Below are positions 30,289-38,311 of a DNA stretch of 64,000 nucleotides, piece after piece (position 1 is the first letter of the stretch; every line of letters starts with the position of its first letter). A program made the translations under genes and the position numbers. The notes under the pieces were generated by a model. It had not been told where the DNA came from. It was given only the letters and a program-made list of their open reading frames with translations, and ran no database searches. This stretch comes from Amaricoccus sp. (GTDB lineage: Bacteria > Pseudomonadota > Alphaproteobacteria > Rhodobacterales > Rhodobacteraceae). The stretch is from the NCBI RefSeq assembly GCF_017993425.1, contig NZ_JAGOMQ010000018.1:1-64000 (forward strand), written 5' to 3'.

Positions 30289-30304
30289 TTCGCACGCGTG
30301 CGAA
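30289..30304. promoter_or_regulatory. 16-bp palindrome upstream of gshA
   Basis: TTCGCACGCGTGCGAA lies 90 bp before the gshA start, preceded by about 45 bp of AT-rich DNA. It matches the core of the sodB upstream palindrome exactly. Confidence 0.55.
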
Positions 30305-30393
30305 TTCGGCGGGCTCCCCCACCGATCCTCCCGCTTGCACAGACAAGCGGCCCCGGCTAGGCGTGGGCTCAAACGGCACGAGAGGCCAGTTCC

Positions 30394-31764
30394 ATGTCGA
30401 TCCCCCAATCCGGCGGCGGGCTCATCGAGCAGCCCGAGCAGCTGGCCGAATACCTCGCGTCCGGGTGCAAGCCGCCGGAGGACTGGCGGATCGGGACCGA
30501 GCACGAGAAGTTCGGCTTCGACCTCGCCCGGCATCTGCCGCTCCCCTACGAGGGGCCGGCCTCGATCCTCGCCATGCTGGAGGGCCTGCGCGACCGCTAC
30601 GGCTGGGCCGAGGTCCGTGAGGCCGGCAAGCTGATCGGCCTGACCCGGGACGGCGCCAACGTCAGCCTCGAGCCCGGCGGCCAGCTCGAGCTCTCCGGCG
30701 CGCCCCTCGAGACGATCCACCAGACCTGCGACGAGGTGAACGAGCACCTCCGCGAGGTGAAGGCGATCGCCGACGGGATCGGGGTCGGCTTCATGGGCCT
30801 CGGCGCCGCGCCGGAATGGACCCACGAGCAGATGCCGGTGATGCCGAAGGGCCGCTACGCCCTGATGACCCCCTACATGGACCGGGTCGGCACGACCGGG
30901 AAGATGATGATGTACCGGACCTGCACGGTGCAGGTGAACCTCGACTTCGCCTCCGAGGCGGACATGGTGGCGAAGCTCCGCACCTCGCTCGCCCTCCAGC
31001 CGGTCGCCACCGCCCTCTTCGCCGCCTCGCCGTTCTTCGACGGCAGGGTCAACGGCTGGAAGTCCTGGCGCGCCCGCATCTGGCGCGACCTCGACGCCGC
31101 GCGGACCGGGATGCTGCCCTTCGCCTTCGAGGACGGCATGGGGTTCGAGCGCTACGTCGACTACGCCCTCGACGTGCCGATGTACTTCGTCTACCGCGAC
31201 GGAAAATACATCGACGCGCTGGGCCAGAGCTTCCGCGACTTCCTCGCCGGACGGCTGCCGGCGCTGCCGGGCGAGCTGCCGACGTTCAGCGACTGGGCCG
31301 ACCACCTCACCACGATCTTCCCCGAGGTTCGGCTGAAGAAGTTCCTGGAGATGCGCGGCGCTGACGGCGGCCCCTGGCGCCGCCTCTGCGCCCTGCCGGC
31401 GCTGTGGGTGGGCCTGCTCTACGACGCGGACGCGCTCTCGGCGGCCTGGGACCTGTGCCGGGACTGGACCGCCGCTGAGCGCGACGCGCTCCGCCACGAC
31501 GCCGCCCGCTACGGGCTCTCGGCCGAGATCCGGGGGCGGACGATGCGCGACCTCTCCCGCGACGTGCTGGAGATCGCCCGCGCCGGCCTCGCCGCCCGCG
31601 CCCGGTCCGGGGCGGGCGGGACGGTGCCGGACGAGACGCATTTCCTCAACGCGCTCCACGAGATCGTGGAGTCCGGTGAGACGCCGGCGGACGAGATGCT
31701 CGCCCGCTACGACGGGCCGTGGAAGGGCGAGCTTTCGCCCGTCTATTCGGAGTACGCCTATTGA
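30394..31764 (+). CDS. gshA: Glutamate-cysteine ligase (plant/alphaproteobacterial type)
   Basis: The 456-residue enzyme makes gamma-glutamylcysteine, the first step of glutathione synthesis. It belongs to the class shared by alphaproteobacteria and plants: RIGTEHEKFGFDL, MGLGAAPEWTHEQMPVMPKG and RYALMTPYMDRVGTTGKMMM are diagnostic. The start ATG at 30394 is the first with a plausible GAGAGG-like site. A palindrome shared with sodB lies upstream. gshB is not in the window. Confidence 0.96.
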   Translation: MSIPQSGGGLIEQPEQLAEYLASGCKPPEDWRIGTEHEKFGFDLARHLPLPYEGPASILAMLEGLRDRYGWAEVREAGKLIGLTRDGANVSLEPGGQLELSGAPLETIHQTCDEVNEHLREVKAIADGIGVGFMGLGAAPEWTHEQMPVMPKGRYALMTPYMDRVGTTGKMMMYRTCTVQVNLDFASEADMVAKLRTSLALQPVATALFAASPFFDGRVNGWKSWRARIWRDLDAARTGMLPFAFEDGMGFERYVDYALDVPMYFVYRDGKYIDALGQSFRDFLAGRLPALPGELPTFSDWADHLTTIFPEVRLKKFLEMRGADGGPWRRLCALPALWVGLLYDADALSAAWDLCRDWTAAERDALRHDAARYGLSAEIRGRTMRDLSRDVLEIARAGLAARARSGAGGTVPDETHFLNALHEIVESGETPADEMLARYDGPWKGELSPVYSEYAY

Positions 31765-31814
31765 GGGCGGTAAAATGCCGCACGGTGCGACGCTAGCCAA
31801 CCTATTGTTATTAT

Positions 31815-31847
31815 TGGATAACTAAGTTATCCATAGGCTTATCCACA
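31815..31847. promoter_or_regulatory. DnaA-box-like cluster
   Basis: TGGATAACT-A-AGTTATCCA (31815-31833) is a perfect 19-bp inverted repeat. TTATCCACA (31839-31847), a perfect DnaA box, follows 5 bp later in the same orientation as the right arm. The surrounding 45 bp are AT-rich, in sharp contrast to the genome. The two arms of the dyad read TTATCCAAT and TTATCCATA, one or more mismatches from the DnaA box. Confidence 0.6.
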
Positions 31848-31994
31848 GCTACGGGGAGGCGCTTGCGGCGGCCGCGCTCAGGGGAATCGTCGGGGCGCGA
31901 AGATGCGCGCCGGAGTCGTTATCCCCTTTCGAGCGACGGCTGCACAGGCCACGCCTGAGGCAATTCGCTGCGGATCCGCTCTTGCCAAGGCCGT

Positions 31995-32009
31995 GAACAA
32001 AATTAGAAC
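31995..32009. promoter_or_regulatory. LexA (SOS) box
   Basis: GAACAAAATTAGAAC is a perfect GAAC-N7-GAAC direct repeat; on the other strand it reads GTTC-N7-GTTC, the LexA box of alphaproteobacteria. The only rightward candidate is a 41-codon open frame that starts at the very next base. Confidence 0.6.
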
Positions 32010-32135
32010 ATGAGCCATGGACCCGGCCCTTGCCCGCATCCGTCCTACCTGCTGCGGCTGCCGGACGGGGAGAAGCCGGCGGCGTGGGCGGCGTTCCTCG
32101 CCGACCTGCGGGCGGTGCGGGAGATGGCGGCCTGA
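32010..32135 (+). CDS. Small ORF next to LexA box (uncertain)
   Basis: A 41-codon frame starts at the ATG abutting the LexA box and encodes a short protein with an amphipathic C-terminal part (PAAWAAFLADLRAVREM). It has no ribosome site, because the box occupies that place, so it would need leaderless translation. I do not recognise it. It may be the relic of an SOS gene or chance. Confidence 0.25.
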   Translation: MSHGPGPCPHPSYLLRLPDGEKPAAWAAFLADLRAVREMAA

Positions 32136-32256
32136 GGGGGTCGTGGGGAGCGGGTCGACGGGCAGCGCCGTCGAGCCGGGGAGAGGACCCGTTCAGGACC
32201 GCGGCCGTCGAGCCGGGGAGGAGCGGGCCCATTCCGGGGATGCCGCTCCGGGCGGG
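32136..32256. other. Spacer with short direct repeat
   Basis: The string GCCGTCGAGCCGGGGAG occurs twice about 40 bp apart near 32168 and 32207. Nothing else is recognisable. Confidence 0.4.
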
Positions 32257-32279
32257 CCGGCCCTCGGGAGGAGGGCCGG
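32257..32279 (-). terminator. Terminator of the liv-type binding protein gene
   Basis: A 9-bp perfect stem CCGGCCCTC / GAGGGCCGG with a 5-base loop lies 21 bp after the stop codon. A T-run is lacking. Confidence 0.6.
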
Positions 32280-32299
32280 GGGAGGCGCGTCGGCCGGGG

Positions 32300-33562
32300 T
32301 TACCGGGCGCCGGCGCGGAGCGCGGCGACCTCGTCGGCGCTCATCTCGCCGATGGTGGTGACCTCGCCGTTCTCGATGCGCCACAGGCGGAACGGGCCGG
32401 TGATGTCGCCGAACTCGTCGAAGGAGACCGGGCCGATGACGCCCTCGTAGCGGATCGGCTTGCCCTCGGCGAGGAGCGCCAGCGCCTTCGCGAACTCGTC
32501 CTTGCCGGCGAAGATCGGCGCGCCGTCGGCGGCGACGACCTGCGGCATCGCCGCCTTGATCGCCGCGGGATCGGCGCCGCCGGCCTTGGCGATCGCGAGC
32601 GCCACGATGGCGCCGGCGTCGTAGGAGCGGTCGGCGGCCGGGGCGTCGGGCGCGATGCCGCCGGAGAAGGCCTCGAAGTTGTCGTAGAAATACTTGGTCG
32701 AGGCGGTCTCGCTGGTGCCGGAGGAGGTGCCGAAGGCGTCGGCGAGGTACTTGGCGCCGACCGCGTCGATGAAGTCGGTCGAGTTCATGCCGTCGTTGAG
32801 CAGGAACCTCGCCGGGCCGCCGGCGGAGAGCCAGGCGCGAGCGATCGTGGCGCCGTCGACCGGGTAGCTGACGAGGTAGAGGCCCTCGGGGTCGCCGGCG
32901 AGCGCGGCGCTCGCCTCGGCGGTGTAGGACGCCTGCTTCTCGTTGTAGGGGGTGACCGAGGTGATCACGCCGCCGAGCTTCTCGTAGGCGGCGGTGAACT
33001 CGCGGACCATGTTCACGCCGAAGTCGTTGTTGACGTTGATGATCGCGAGCTTCTTCAGGCCCTGGTCGATGGCGAACTTCGCCGCCGCCGTGCCCTGGAG
33101 CGCGTCCGAGGTGATGGTGCGGAAGAAGACGCCGTTGGTCTTGCCGTCGCGGGCGAGGGCGGTCAGCGTCGGCGAGGAGGAGGCGGGCGAGACCTGGACG
33201 ATGCCGGCGGGGGCGGTGACGGAGGTCAGGATCGGGATCGACACCGAGGAGATGATGCCGCCGATGATGACCGGCACCTTCTTGATGTTGACGAGCTGCG
33301 TCGCCTGGTCGACGGCGACGTTGCCCTGGCTCTGGCTGTCGCGGACGTCGGCGACGATGTCGCAGCCCTTGACGCCGCCGGCCTCGTTGAAGTCGCGGAG
33401 CGCCATCTCGGCGGCCTTGGCGCCGGCCTGCCCGTAGGCGCCCGCCGGGCCGGTCAGCTCCATCACCATGCCGATGGTGATGTCGCAGTCCTGGGCCGCG
33501 AGGGGACCGCCGAGGGCGCCGGCCGCGACGAGCATCGCCGTGCCGCAGAGGAGGTGCTTCAT
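32300..33562 (-). CDS. Branched-chain-type ABC transporter substrate-binding protein
   Basis: The 420-residue protein has a Sec signal peptide (MKHLLCGTAMLVAAGALGG) and a type I periplasmic-binding fold (IGMVMELTGPAGAYGQAGA, VPVIIGGIISSVSIPILTSV). It would deliver a ligand to the LivFGHM-type importer encoded divergently. The ligand is not necessarily an amino acid; homologous systems take up amides, urea, aromatic acids or nucleosides. It ends the leftward operon GntR-TIGR04076-AKR-binding protein. Confidence 0.92.
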   Translation of the reverse strand: MKHLLCGTAMLVAAGALGGPLAAQDCDITIGMVMELTGPAGAYGQAGAKAAEMALRDFNEAGGVKGCDIVADVRDSQSQGNVAVDQATQLVNIKKVPVIIGGIISSVSIPILTSVTAPAGIVQVSPASSSPTLTALARDGKTNGVFFRTITSDALQGTAAAKFAIDQGLKKLAIINVNNDFGVNMVREFTAAYEKLGGVITSVTPYNEKQASYTAEASAALAGDPEGLYLVSYPVDGATIARAWLSAGGPARFLLNDGMNSTDFIDAVGAKYLADAFGTSSGTSETASTKYFYDNFEAFSGGIAPDAPAADRSYDAGAIVALAIAKAGGADPAAIKAAMPQVVAADGAPIFAGKDEFAKALALLAEGKPIRYEGVIGPVSFDEFGDITGPFRLWRIENGEVTTIGEMSADEVAALRAGAR

Positions 33563-33594
33563 GTCTCTCGTTCTCCCGTTGGAGGGGGCCGCTC

Positions 33595-34644
33595 TCAGGC
33601 GACGCCCCGGCTCAGATTGTATTTCATGATCGACCCGTGGCGCCCCTCGCGGTCGCGCTCGAGGGCGTAGACGTCGCCCTCGAGCGGCCGGGCCTGCGCC
33701 AGCGCGGCCTCGATCGCCGCAAGGTCGCCCGCGTCGAGCGCGAGGTCGGAGATGGCGAGGTTGGCCGCGAGGTGCGACCGGTTGCGGGCGCCGACGATCA
33801 CCGCGGCGACGCCGGGCCGCGCGAGCATCGCGGCGCTCGCCACCGTGGCGATGTCGCTGCCGTGGCGGTCGGCGACGCGGCGCAGGGTGGCGAGGAGGGA
33901 CTGGAACAGCTCCCAGCCGCCGAGGTCGTCGATGATGAGCTTGTACTTCGTCAGCGAGCGGTTCTCGAGCGGCTCCGCCGGCTCCGGCCGGCCGAGCCAG
34001 CGGTCGCCGAGGAAGCCGCCGGCGACCGTGCCGTAGCAGAGGAGCGCGACCCCGCGCTCGGCGGCGGCGGCGCGGAAGGCCTTCTCGGGGCGGCGGTCGA
34101 GGAGGGAATACTGGAGCTGCATCGAGAGGAGCGGCACGCCGTCGTCGACGATCGCCGCCATGCGCGCGGTGTCGAAGTTGGTGCCGCCGACGTGGCGGAT
34201 CTTGCCGACCCGGCGCAGCTCGTCGAGCCAGTGCGCCGCCTCGAGCCAGCCGGGGGCGGCGTAGTCCCACCAGTGGAACTGCACGAGGTCGAGCCGCTCG
34301 GCCCCGAGGCGCCCGAGCGAGCGGTCGATCACCCGCTCGACGTCGGCGCGGGTCAGCCGCGGCAGCAGGTCGAGGTCGGGAACATACTTGGTGTGGACGC
34401 GGATGCGGGCCAGCGCCTCGGCGCCGCGCAGGTCGGCATAGGCGCGGCGGAAGTCGCCGATCAGCTCCTCGACCCCGGTGTAGATGTCGGCGCAGTCGAA
34501 GGCGGTGACGCCCGCGTCGGCGAAGGCGACGAGGTCGGCCACCGCCTCGGCGTGGTCTACGGCGCCGTGGCCGCCGGCCATCTGCCAGCCGCCGCGGATG
34601 ACGCGGGAGATCTCGTGGTCGGGAGCGAGGGCGATGCGCTGCAT
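33595..34644 (-). CDS. Aldo/keto reductase
   Basis: The 349-residue TIM-barrel oxidoreductase has the catalytic tetrad in AFDCADIYTG (Asp, Tyr), HTKY (Lys) and DLVQFHWW (His). It reduces a carbonyl or oxidises an alcohol with NAD(P)H. It is a paralogue of the N-terminal half of the AKR-Rid fusion at 39284: both share HWW and the GTxxGGFL-x4-LGRPEP and KYK-x3-D-x2-GGW patterns. Its place in this operon suggests catabolism of the imported compound. Confidence 0.9.
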   Translation of the reverse strand: MQRIALAPDHEISRVIRGGWQMAGGHGAVDHAEAVADLVAFADAGVTAFDCADIYTGVEELIGDFRRAYADLRGAEALARIRVHTKYVPDLDLLPRLTRADVERVIDRSLGRLGAERLDLVQFHWWDYAAPGWLEAAHWLDELRRVGKIRHVGGTNFDTARMAAIVDDGVPLLSMQLQYSLLDRRPEKAFRAAAAERGVALLCYGTVAGGFLGDRWLGRPEPAEPLENRSLTKYKLIIDDLGGWELFQSLLATLRRVADRHGSDIATVASAAMLARPGVAAVIVGARNRSHLAANLAISDLALDAGDLAAIEAALAQARPLEGDVYALERDREGRHGSIMKYNLSRGVA

Positions 34645-34645
34645 G

Positions 34646-34993
34646 TCAGGCCTCGGGCAGGGGAACGGCGGTGGTCGCCGCGTGGCTGAAGCGGCGGCGG
34701 CCGGTGCGGGTGATCCGCAGCCGCGTCGAGCAGTTCGGGTCCGGGCAGGCGATCTCGGCGTCGCTGGTCATCCAGTCGCGCCGGTCGGTCGGGCGCTGCT
34801 TCGCGGCGAGGAGCGGCAGCACCGCGGCGAGCGAGTAGATCGAGAAGCCCTGCCCCGGCGGCAGGTGCAGCATCTCGCCGCGCAGCTCGAAATGGTCGCC
34901 CGGCCGCGCGCCGCAATAGACCGGCCCGCCGGGAAAGACGACCTCGACGCGGAGGTCGTAGAGCTCGAAGCTGTCGTCGCCGGCCTCAGCCAT
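34646..34993 (-). CDS. TIGR04076-family protein
   Basis: The 115-residue protein shows the family outline: VYCGARPGDHFELRGE, IYSLAAVLPLL, and two C-terminal cysteines in IACPDPNCSTRLRI that may bind metal. The function is unknown; members often lie beside aldo/keto reductases and amidohydrolases. It overlaps gntR by 8 bp and lies 1 bp before the AKR gene. Confidence 0.8.
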   Translation of the reverse strand: MAEAGDDSFELYDLRVEVVFPGGPVYCGARPGDHFELRGEMLHLPPGQGFSIYSLAAVLPLLAAKQRPTDRRDWMTSDAEIACPDPNCSTRLRITRTGRRRFSHAATTAVPLPEA

Positions 34994-35735
34994 CCTGCCC
35001 CTCCCGGGCGATGCGGTCGCGGATGAGATCGAAGGAATGGGTGATGTCGGAGACGAGCGACGCGACCGTCGCCGCGGCGTCGCGGCGCTCCAGCGCCTCG
35101 ATCAGCGCCCAGTGGTGGTGGACCGCCTGCCTGCGCCCGACCTCCTGGTGGATGCGGGCGGCCCGGCGCACGTAGGGGCCGGATTGCAGCCACAGGCTCT
35201 CGACGATCGGGATCAGCACCGCCGACCCGGCCGCGTGGTAGATGTGGAAGTGGAAGGCGTGGTTGAGCTCCGAGGTGGCCTGCGCCCGGTCGGCGGCGTC
35301 GCCGGCGAAGACGGCCTCCGTCGCGACGGTAAGCTCGCGCAGGCCGGCGAAATCCTCCGGCCCGAGGTTCGGCAGCGCGAGGCGGACGAGCTCGCCCTCG
35401 ACGAGGCAGCGGGCGCGGGCGAGGTCGTCGAGGCGCTCGCGGGTGATCAGCGGCACCCGCACCGAGCGGCTCGGCAGCGCCTCGAGCGCCTGCTCGGAGA
35501 CCAGCCGGGCCAGCGCCTCGCGCACCGGCATGGTGCTGGTCTGGAGCCGCTCGGAGAGATCGGCGATGCGCAGCACCTCGCCCGCCTCGAGGACGCCGTG
35601 GATCAGCGAGCGGCGAAGCTCGGCATAGACGCGCTCGTTGATGCTCTCGCGGCCGATGGGGGCGAGCGAATCGCGCCGGCGGGTCGCGGCCCTCGGGTCG
35701 CCGCCAGCCTGCAACGCGGCCGCCTCTCCCTTCAC
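34986..35735 (-). CDS. GntR-family regulator (FadR/FCD type)
   Basis: The 249-residue protein has a GntR winged helix (INERVYAELRRSLIHGVLEA, STMPVREALARL) and an all-helical FCD effector domain with metal-site histidines (SELNHAFHFHIYHAAG, HHHWALIEAL). FCD regulators usually respond to a carboxylate intermediate and repress the adjacent catabolic genes. The 25-bp dyad at 35804 between it and the importer operon is the obvious operator. Confidence 0.9.
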   Translation of the reverse strand: MKGEAAALQAGGDPRAATRRRDSLAPIGRESINERVYAELRRSLIHGVLEAGEVLRIADLSERLQTSTMPVREALARLVSEQALEALPSRSVRVPLITRERLDDLARARCLVEGELVRLALPNLGPEDFAGLRELTVATEAVFAGDAADRAQATSELNHAFHFHIYHAAGSAVLIPIVESLWLQSGPYVRRAARIHQEVGRRQAVHHHWALIEALERRDAAATVASLVSDITHSFDLIRDRIAREGQDG

Positions 35736-35803
35736 CGTCGCGCCTCCCCCGACGTTTTCGTCGCGCCTGAAACTTTCTCCTTGCGCTTTCCCTTGTCAAG
35801 AGT

Positions 35804-35828
35804 GATCTTTGATCAGTGATCGAAGATC
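35804..35828. promoter_or_regulatory. Candidate GntR operator
   Basis: GATCTTTGATCA and TGATCGAAGATC, separated by one G, form a 25-bp dyad with 11 of 12 matched positions. It is centred between the divergent gntR (start 35735) and livG-like (start 35863) genes. Confidence 0.65.
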
Positions 35829-35862
35829 GCGAATCTGGCGAGCATCCTGCGAGGGAGGGGCC

Positions 35863-36660
35863 ATGACACCGCAAGACCGGCCGACGGCCTCCGATGGGCC
35901 CATCGTCCTCGAGGCGCGCAATCTCGTGAAGCGCTTCAGCGGCCTCGTCGCCGTCGACGGCATGTCGCTCGCGCTGGCGCGGGGGGAGATGGTCGGGCTC
36001 ATCGGCCCGAACGGCGCCGGCAAGACCACGCTCTTCAACCTCCTCGCCGGCGCCCTCGCCCCCACCTCGGGCGAGATCCGCATCGGCGCGGTCGACGTGT
36101 CGCGCGAGGGCCCGGAGCGGAGGATCGCCCGCGGCGTCGGGCGGACGTTCCAGATCCCCCGGCCCTTCGCCGAGATGACCGTGCTGGAGAACGTGCTGAC
36201 CGGCGGCCAGTCCCAGGCCGGCGAGCGGGCATGGATGAACTTCCTCCGCCCCGGCGTCGTCGCCGCCGAGGAGCGCGCGGCGGTGGAGCGCGCCCGTTCG
36301 CTCCTCGACTTCGTCCTGCTGTCGCGGCTGGAGCGCGAGCAGGCCAAGGTGCTGTCCGGCGGCCAGCGCAAGCTCCTCGAGCTCGCGCGCGTGCTGATGG
36401 CCGATCCGCAGGCGATCCTGCTCGACGAGCCGGCCGCCGGGGTGAACCCGACCCTGCTGGAGCTGATCATCGACCGCATCCTCGCGCTCAACGCGCAGGG
36501 CCGGACGGTGCTCCTCATCGAGCACAACATGGACATGGTGGCGCGGCTCTGCGGCCGGGTGGTGGTGATGGCCGCCGGCAAGCAGCTCGCGCACGGCACG
36601 CCGGAGGAGGTCGCCCGCGACCCCGCCGTGGTCAGCGCCTATCTGGGGGACGTGGCATGA
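35863..36660 (+). CDS. livG: Branched-chain-type ABC transporter ATPase (LivG-like)
   Basis: The 265-residue ATPase has Walker A GPNGAGKTT, the LivG-typical RTFQIPRPFAEMTVLENV, signature LSGGQRKLLELAR and Walker B ILLDEP. GAGGGAGGGG precedes the ATG at 35863; a longer in-frame start at 35809 would lie inside the operator. First gene of the rightward operon; its stop overlaps livF (ATGA). Confidence 0.95.
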   Translation: MTPQDRPTASDGPIVLEARNLVKRFSGLVAVDGMSLALARGEMVGLIGPNGAGKTTLFNLLAGALAPTSGEIRIGAVDVSREGPERRIARGVGRTFQIPRPFAEMTVLENVLTGGQSQAGERAWMNFLRPGVVAAEERAAVERARSLLDFVLLSRLEREQAKVLSGGQRKLLELARVLMADPQAILLDEPAAGVNPTLLELIIDRILALNAQGRTVLLIEHNMDMVARLCGRVVVMAAGKQLAHGTPEEVARDPAVVSAYLGDVA

Positions 36661-37403
36661 GCGCGCCCGCGCTGGCGACCCGGGCGCTCGTCGCCGGCTA
36701 CGAGCGCGACCTGCCCATCGTGCAGGGCGTCGACCTCGCGGTGGCGCGGGGCGAGTTCGTCGTGCTCCTCGGCCCGAACGGCGCCGGCAAGTCGACGCTC
36801 GTCAAGACGATCGCCGGCCTCGTGCCGGTCCATGCGGGCTCGGTCTGGCTCGACGGCGCCGAGATCACCGCGGCGCCCGCGCACCGGAAGGTGCGGCACG
36901 GGCTCGCCTTCGTGCCGCAGACCGAGAACATCTTCGCGACGCTGACCATCCACGAGAACCTGCTCCTCGCCGCCAACATCCTGCCGAAGCGCCGGCGCGC
37001 GGAGCGCGTCGCGGCGCTCTACGCGATGTTCCCCGACCTCGCGGCGCGGCCCCGGCATCGGGCGGGGGCGCTCTCCGGCGGCCAGCGGCAGATGCTCGCG
37101 GTCGCCCGGGCGCTCGTCGTCGAGCCCTCGGTCCTCATCCTCGACGAGCCCTCGGCCGGCCTGTCGCCGAAGATCGTGCTGGAGGTGTTCGAGCGGCTGA
37201 GGGCGATCAACCGGGCGGGCGTCACCACCGTCCTCGTCGAGCAGAACGTCAAGGCGGCGCTCGCCATCGCCGACCGCGCCGTCATCCTCGTCGAGGGCCG
37301 CATCGCCCACGAGGGCCCGGCCGCCACCCTCGCCGACGACCCGATCATCGGCGAGCTCTACCTCGGAGCCCGCAAGGGCGGGCACGAAGCGAGGCCGGCA
37401 TGA
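36657..37403 (+). CDS. livF: Branched-chain-type ABC transporter ATPase (LivF-like)
   Basis: The 248-residue ATPase has Walker A GPNGAGKST, the LivF-typical LAFVPQTENIFATLTIHENL, signature LSGGQRQMLAVAR and Walker B LILDEP. It overlaps livG and livH by 4 bp each, so translation of all three is coupled. Confidence 0.95.
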   Translation: MSAPALATRALVAGYERDLPIVQGVDLAVARGEFVVLLGPNGAGKSTLVKTIAGLVPVHAGSVWLDGAEITAAPAHRKVRHGLAFVPQTENIFATLTIHENLLLAANILPKRRRAERVAALYAMFPDLAARPRHRAGALSGGQRQMLAVARALVVEPSVLILDEPSAGLSPKIVLEVFERLRAINRAGVTTVLVEQNVKAALAIADRAVILVEGRIAHEGPAATLADDPIIGELYLGARKGGHEARPA

Positions 37404-38311
37404 CCGCACAGATCCTCGTCGACGGACTGATCGCGGGGGCGATGATCGGCCTCGGCGCCATCGGGGTGACGCTCACCTACTCGATCCTGCGCTTCGCCAA
37501 CTTCGCGCATGGCGAGTTCGTGTCGTGGGGCGCGTATCTCGCGCTGATGGTCAGCGGCGCCCTCGGCTCGCTCGCCGGCGGGCTGACCACGCCGATCGGG
37601 CCGTTCTCCTTCGGCTGGTCGCTGCCGATCGCCGCCGTCGTCGCCGTGGCGCTGACCGCGGGCCTCGCGCTCCTCGTCGACGCGCTGCTCTTCGGCCCGC
37701 TCCGGGCGCGGCGTAGCGCGGTGATCATCCTGGTGATGGCGAGCTTCGGGGCGGCGCTGACGCTGCGGAACCTGCTGGAGTTCCTGTTCACCTCGCGGCC
37801 GGCCTACTATTCCGAGGAGCTGCAGATCGCGATGAAGCTCGGCGGCGGCATGCGCGCCACGCCCGACCAGCTCCTGAGCCTCGGGGTCGCCGCCGTGCTG
37901 GTGGCGCTGGTGCATCTCCTGCTCACCCACACCGCCATCGGCCGCTCGATGCGCGCGGTCAGCGAGAACCCGCAGCTCGCCGGGGTGGTGGGGGTCGACG
38001 TGCGCGGGGTGGTGCGCACGGTCTGGGCGCTCGGCGCCGGGCTCGCCTGCATGGCCGGGGTCATCGCCGGGCTGCTGATCCAGATCCGGCCGCAGATGGG
38101 GCTCGACCTGCTCTTGCCGCTCTTCGCCGCGGCGATCCTCGGCGGGATCGGCAGCGTGCCCGGGGCGATGCTCGCGGGGCTTATCATCGGCGTCGCCGAG
38201 GCGCTGACGGTGCAGGTGGTCGGGGCCGAGTGGCGCGCCGCCGTCGCCTTCGTGATCCTCGTCGCGATCCTGCTCCTCCGCCCCCAGGGGCTGTTCGGGA
38301 GGCCGGAATGA
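37400..38311 (+). CDS. livH: Branched-chain-type ABC permease (LivH-like)
   Basis: The 303-residue permease has about eight transmembrane helices and the LivH motifs LTYSILRFANFAHGEFVSWG and GRSMRAVSENPQLAGVVGVD. It forms one half of the channel with LivM. Start and stop overlap its neighbours. Confidence 0.94.
   Translation: MTAQILVDGLIAGAMIGLGAIGVTLTYSILRFANFAHGEFVSWGAYLALMVSGALGSLAGGLTTPIGPFSFGWSLPIAAVVAVALTAGLALLVDALLFGPLRARRSAVIILVMASFGAALTLRNLLEFLFTSRPAYYSEELQIAMKLGGGMRATPDQLLSLGVAAVLVALVHLLLTHTAIGRSMRAVSENPQLAGVVGVDVRGVVRTVWALGAGLACMAGVIAGLLIQIRPQMGLDLLLPLFAAAILGGIGSVPGAMLAGLIIGVAEALTVQVVGAEWRAAVAFVILVAILLLRPQGLFGRPE

Noticed and set aside
31815-31847. Chromosomal replication origin
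   Set aside because: Only one perfect DnaA box and one dyad are present, with no AT-rich unwinding tract, dnaA or par genes nearby. A binding site is supportable, an origin is not.
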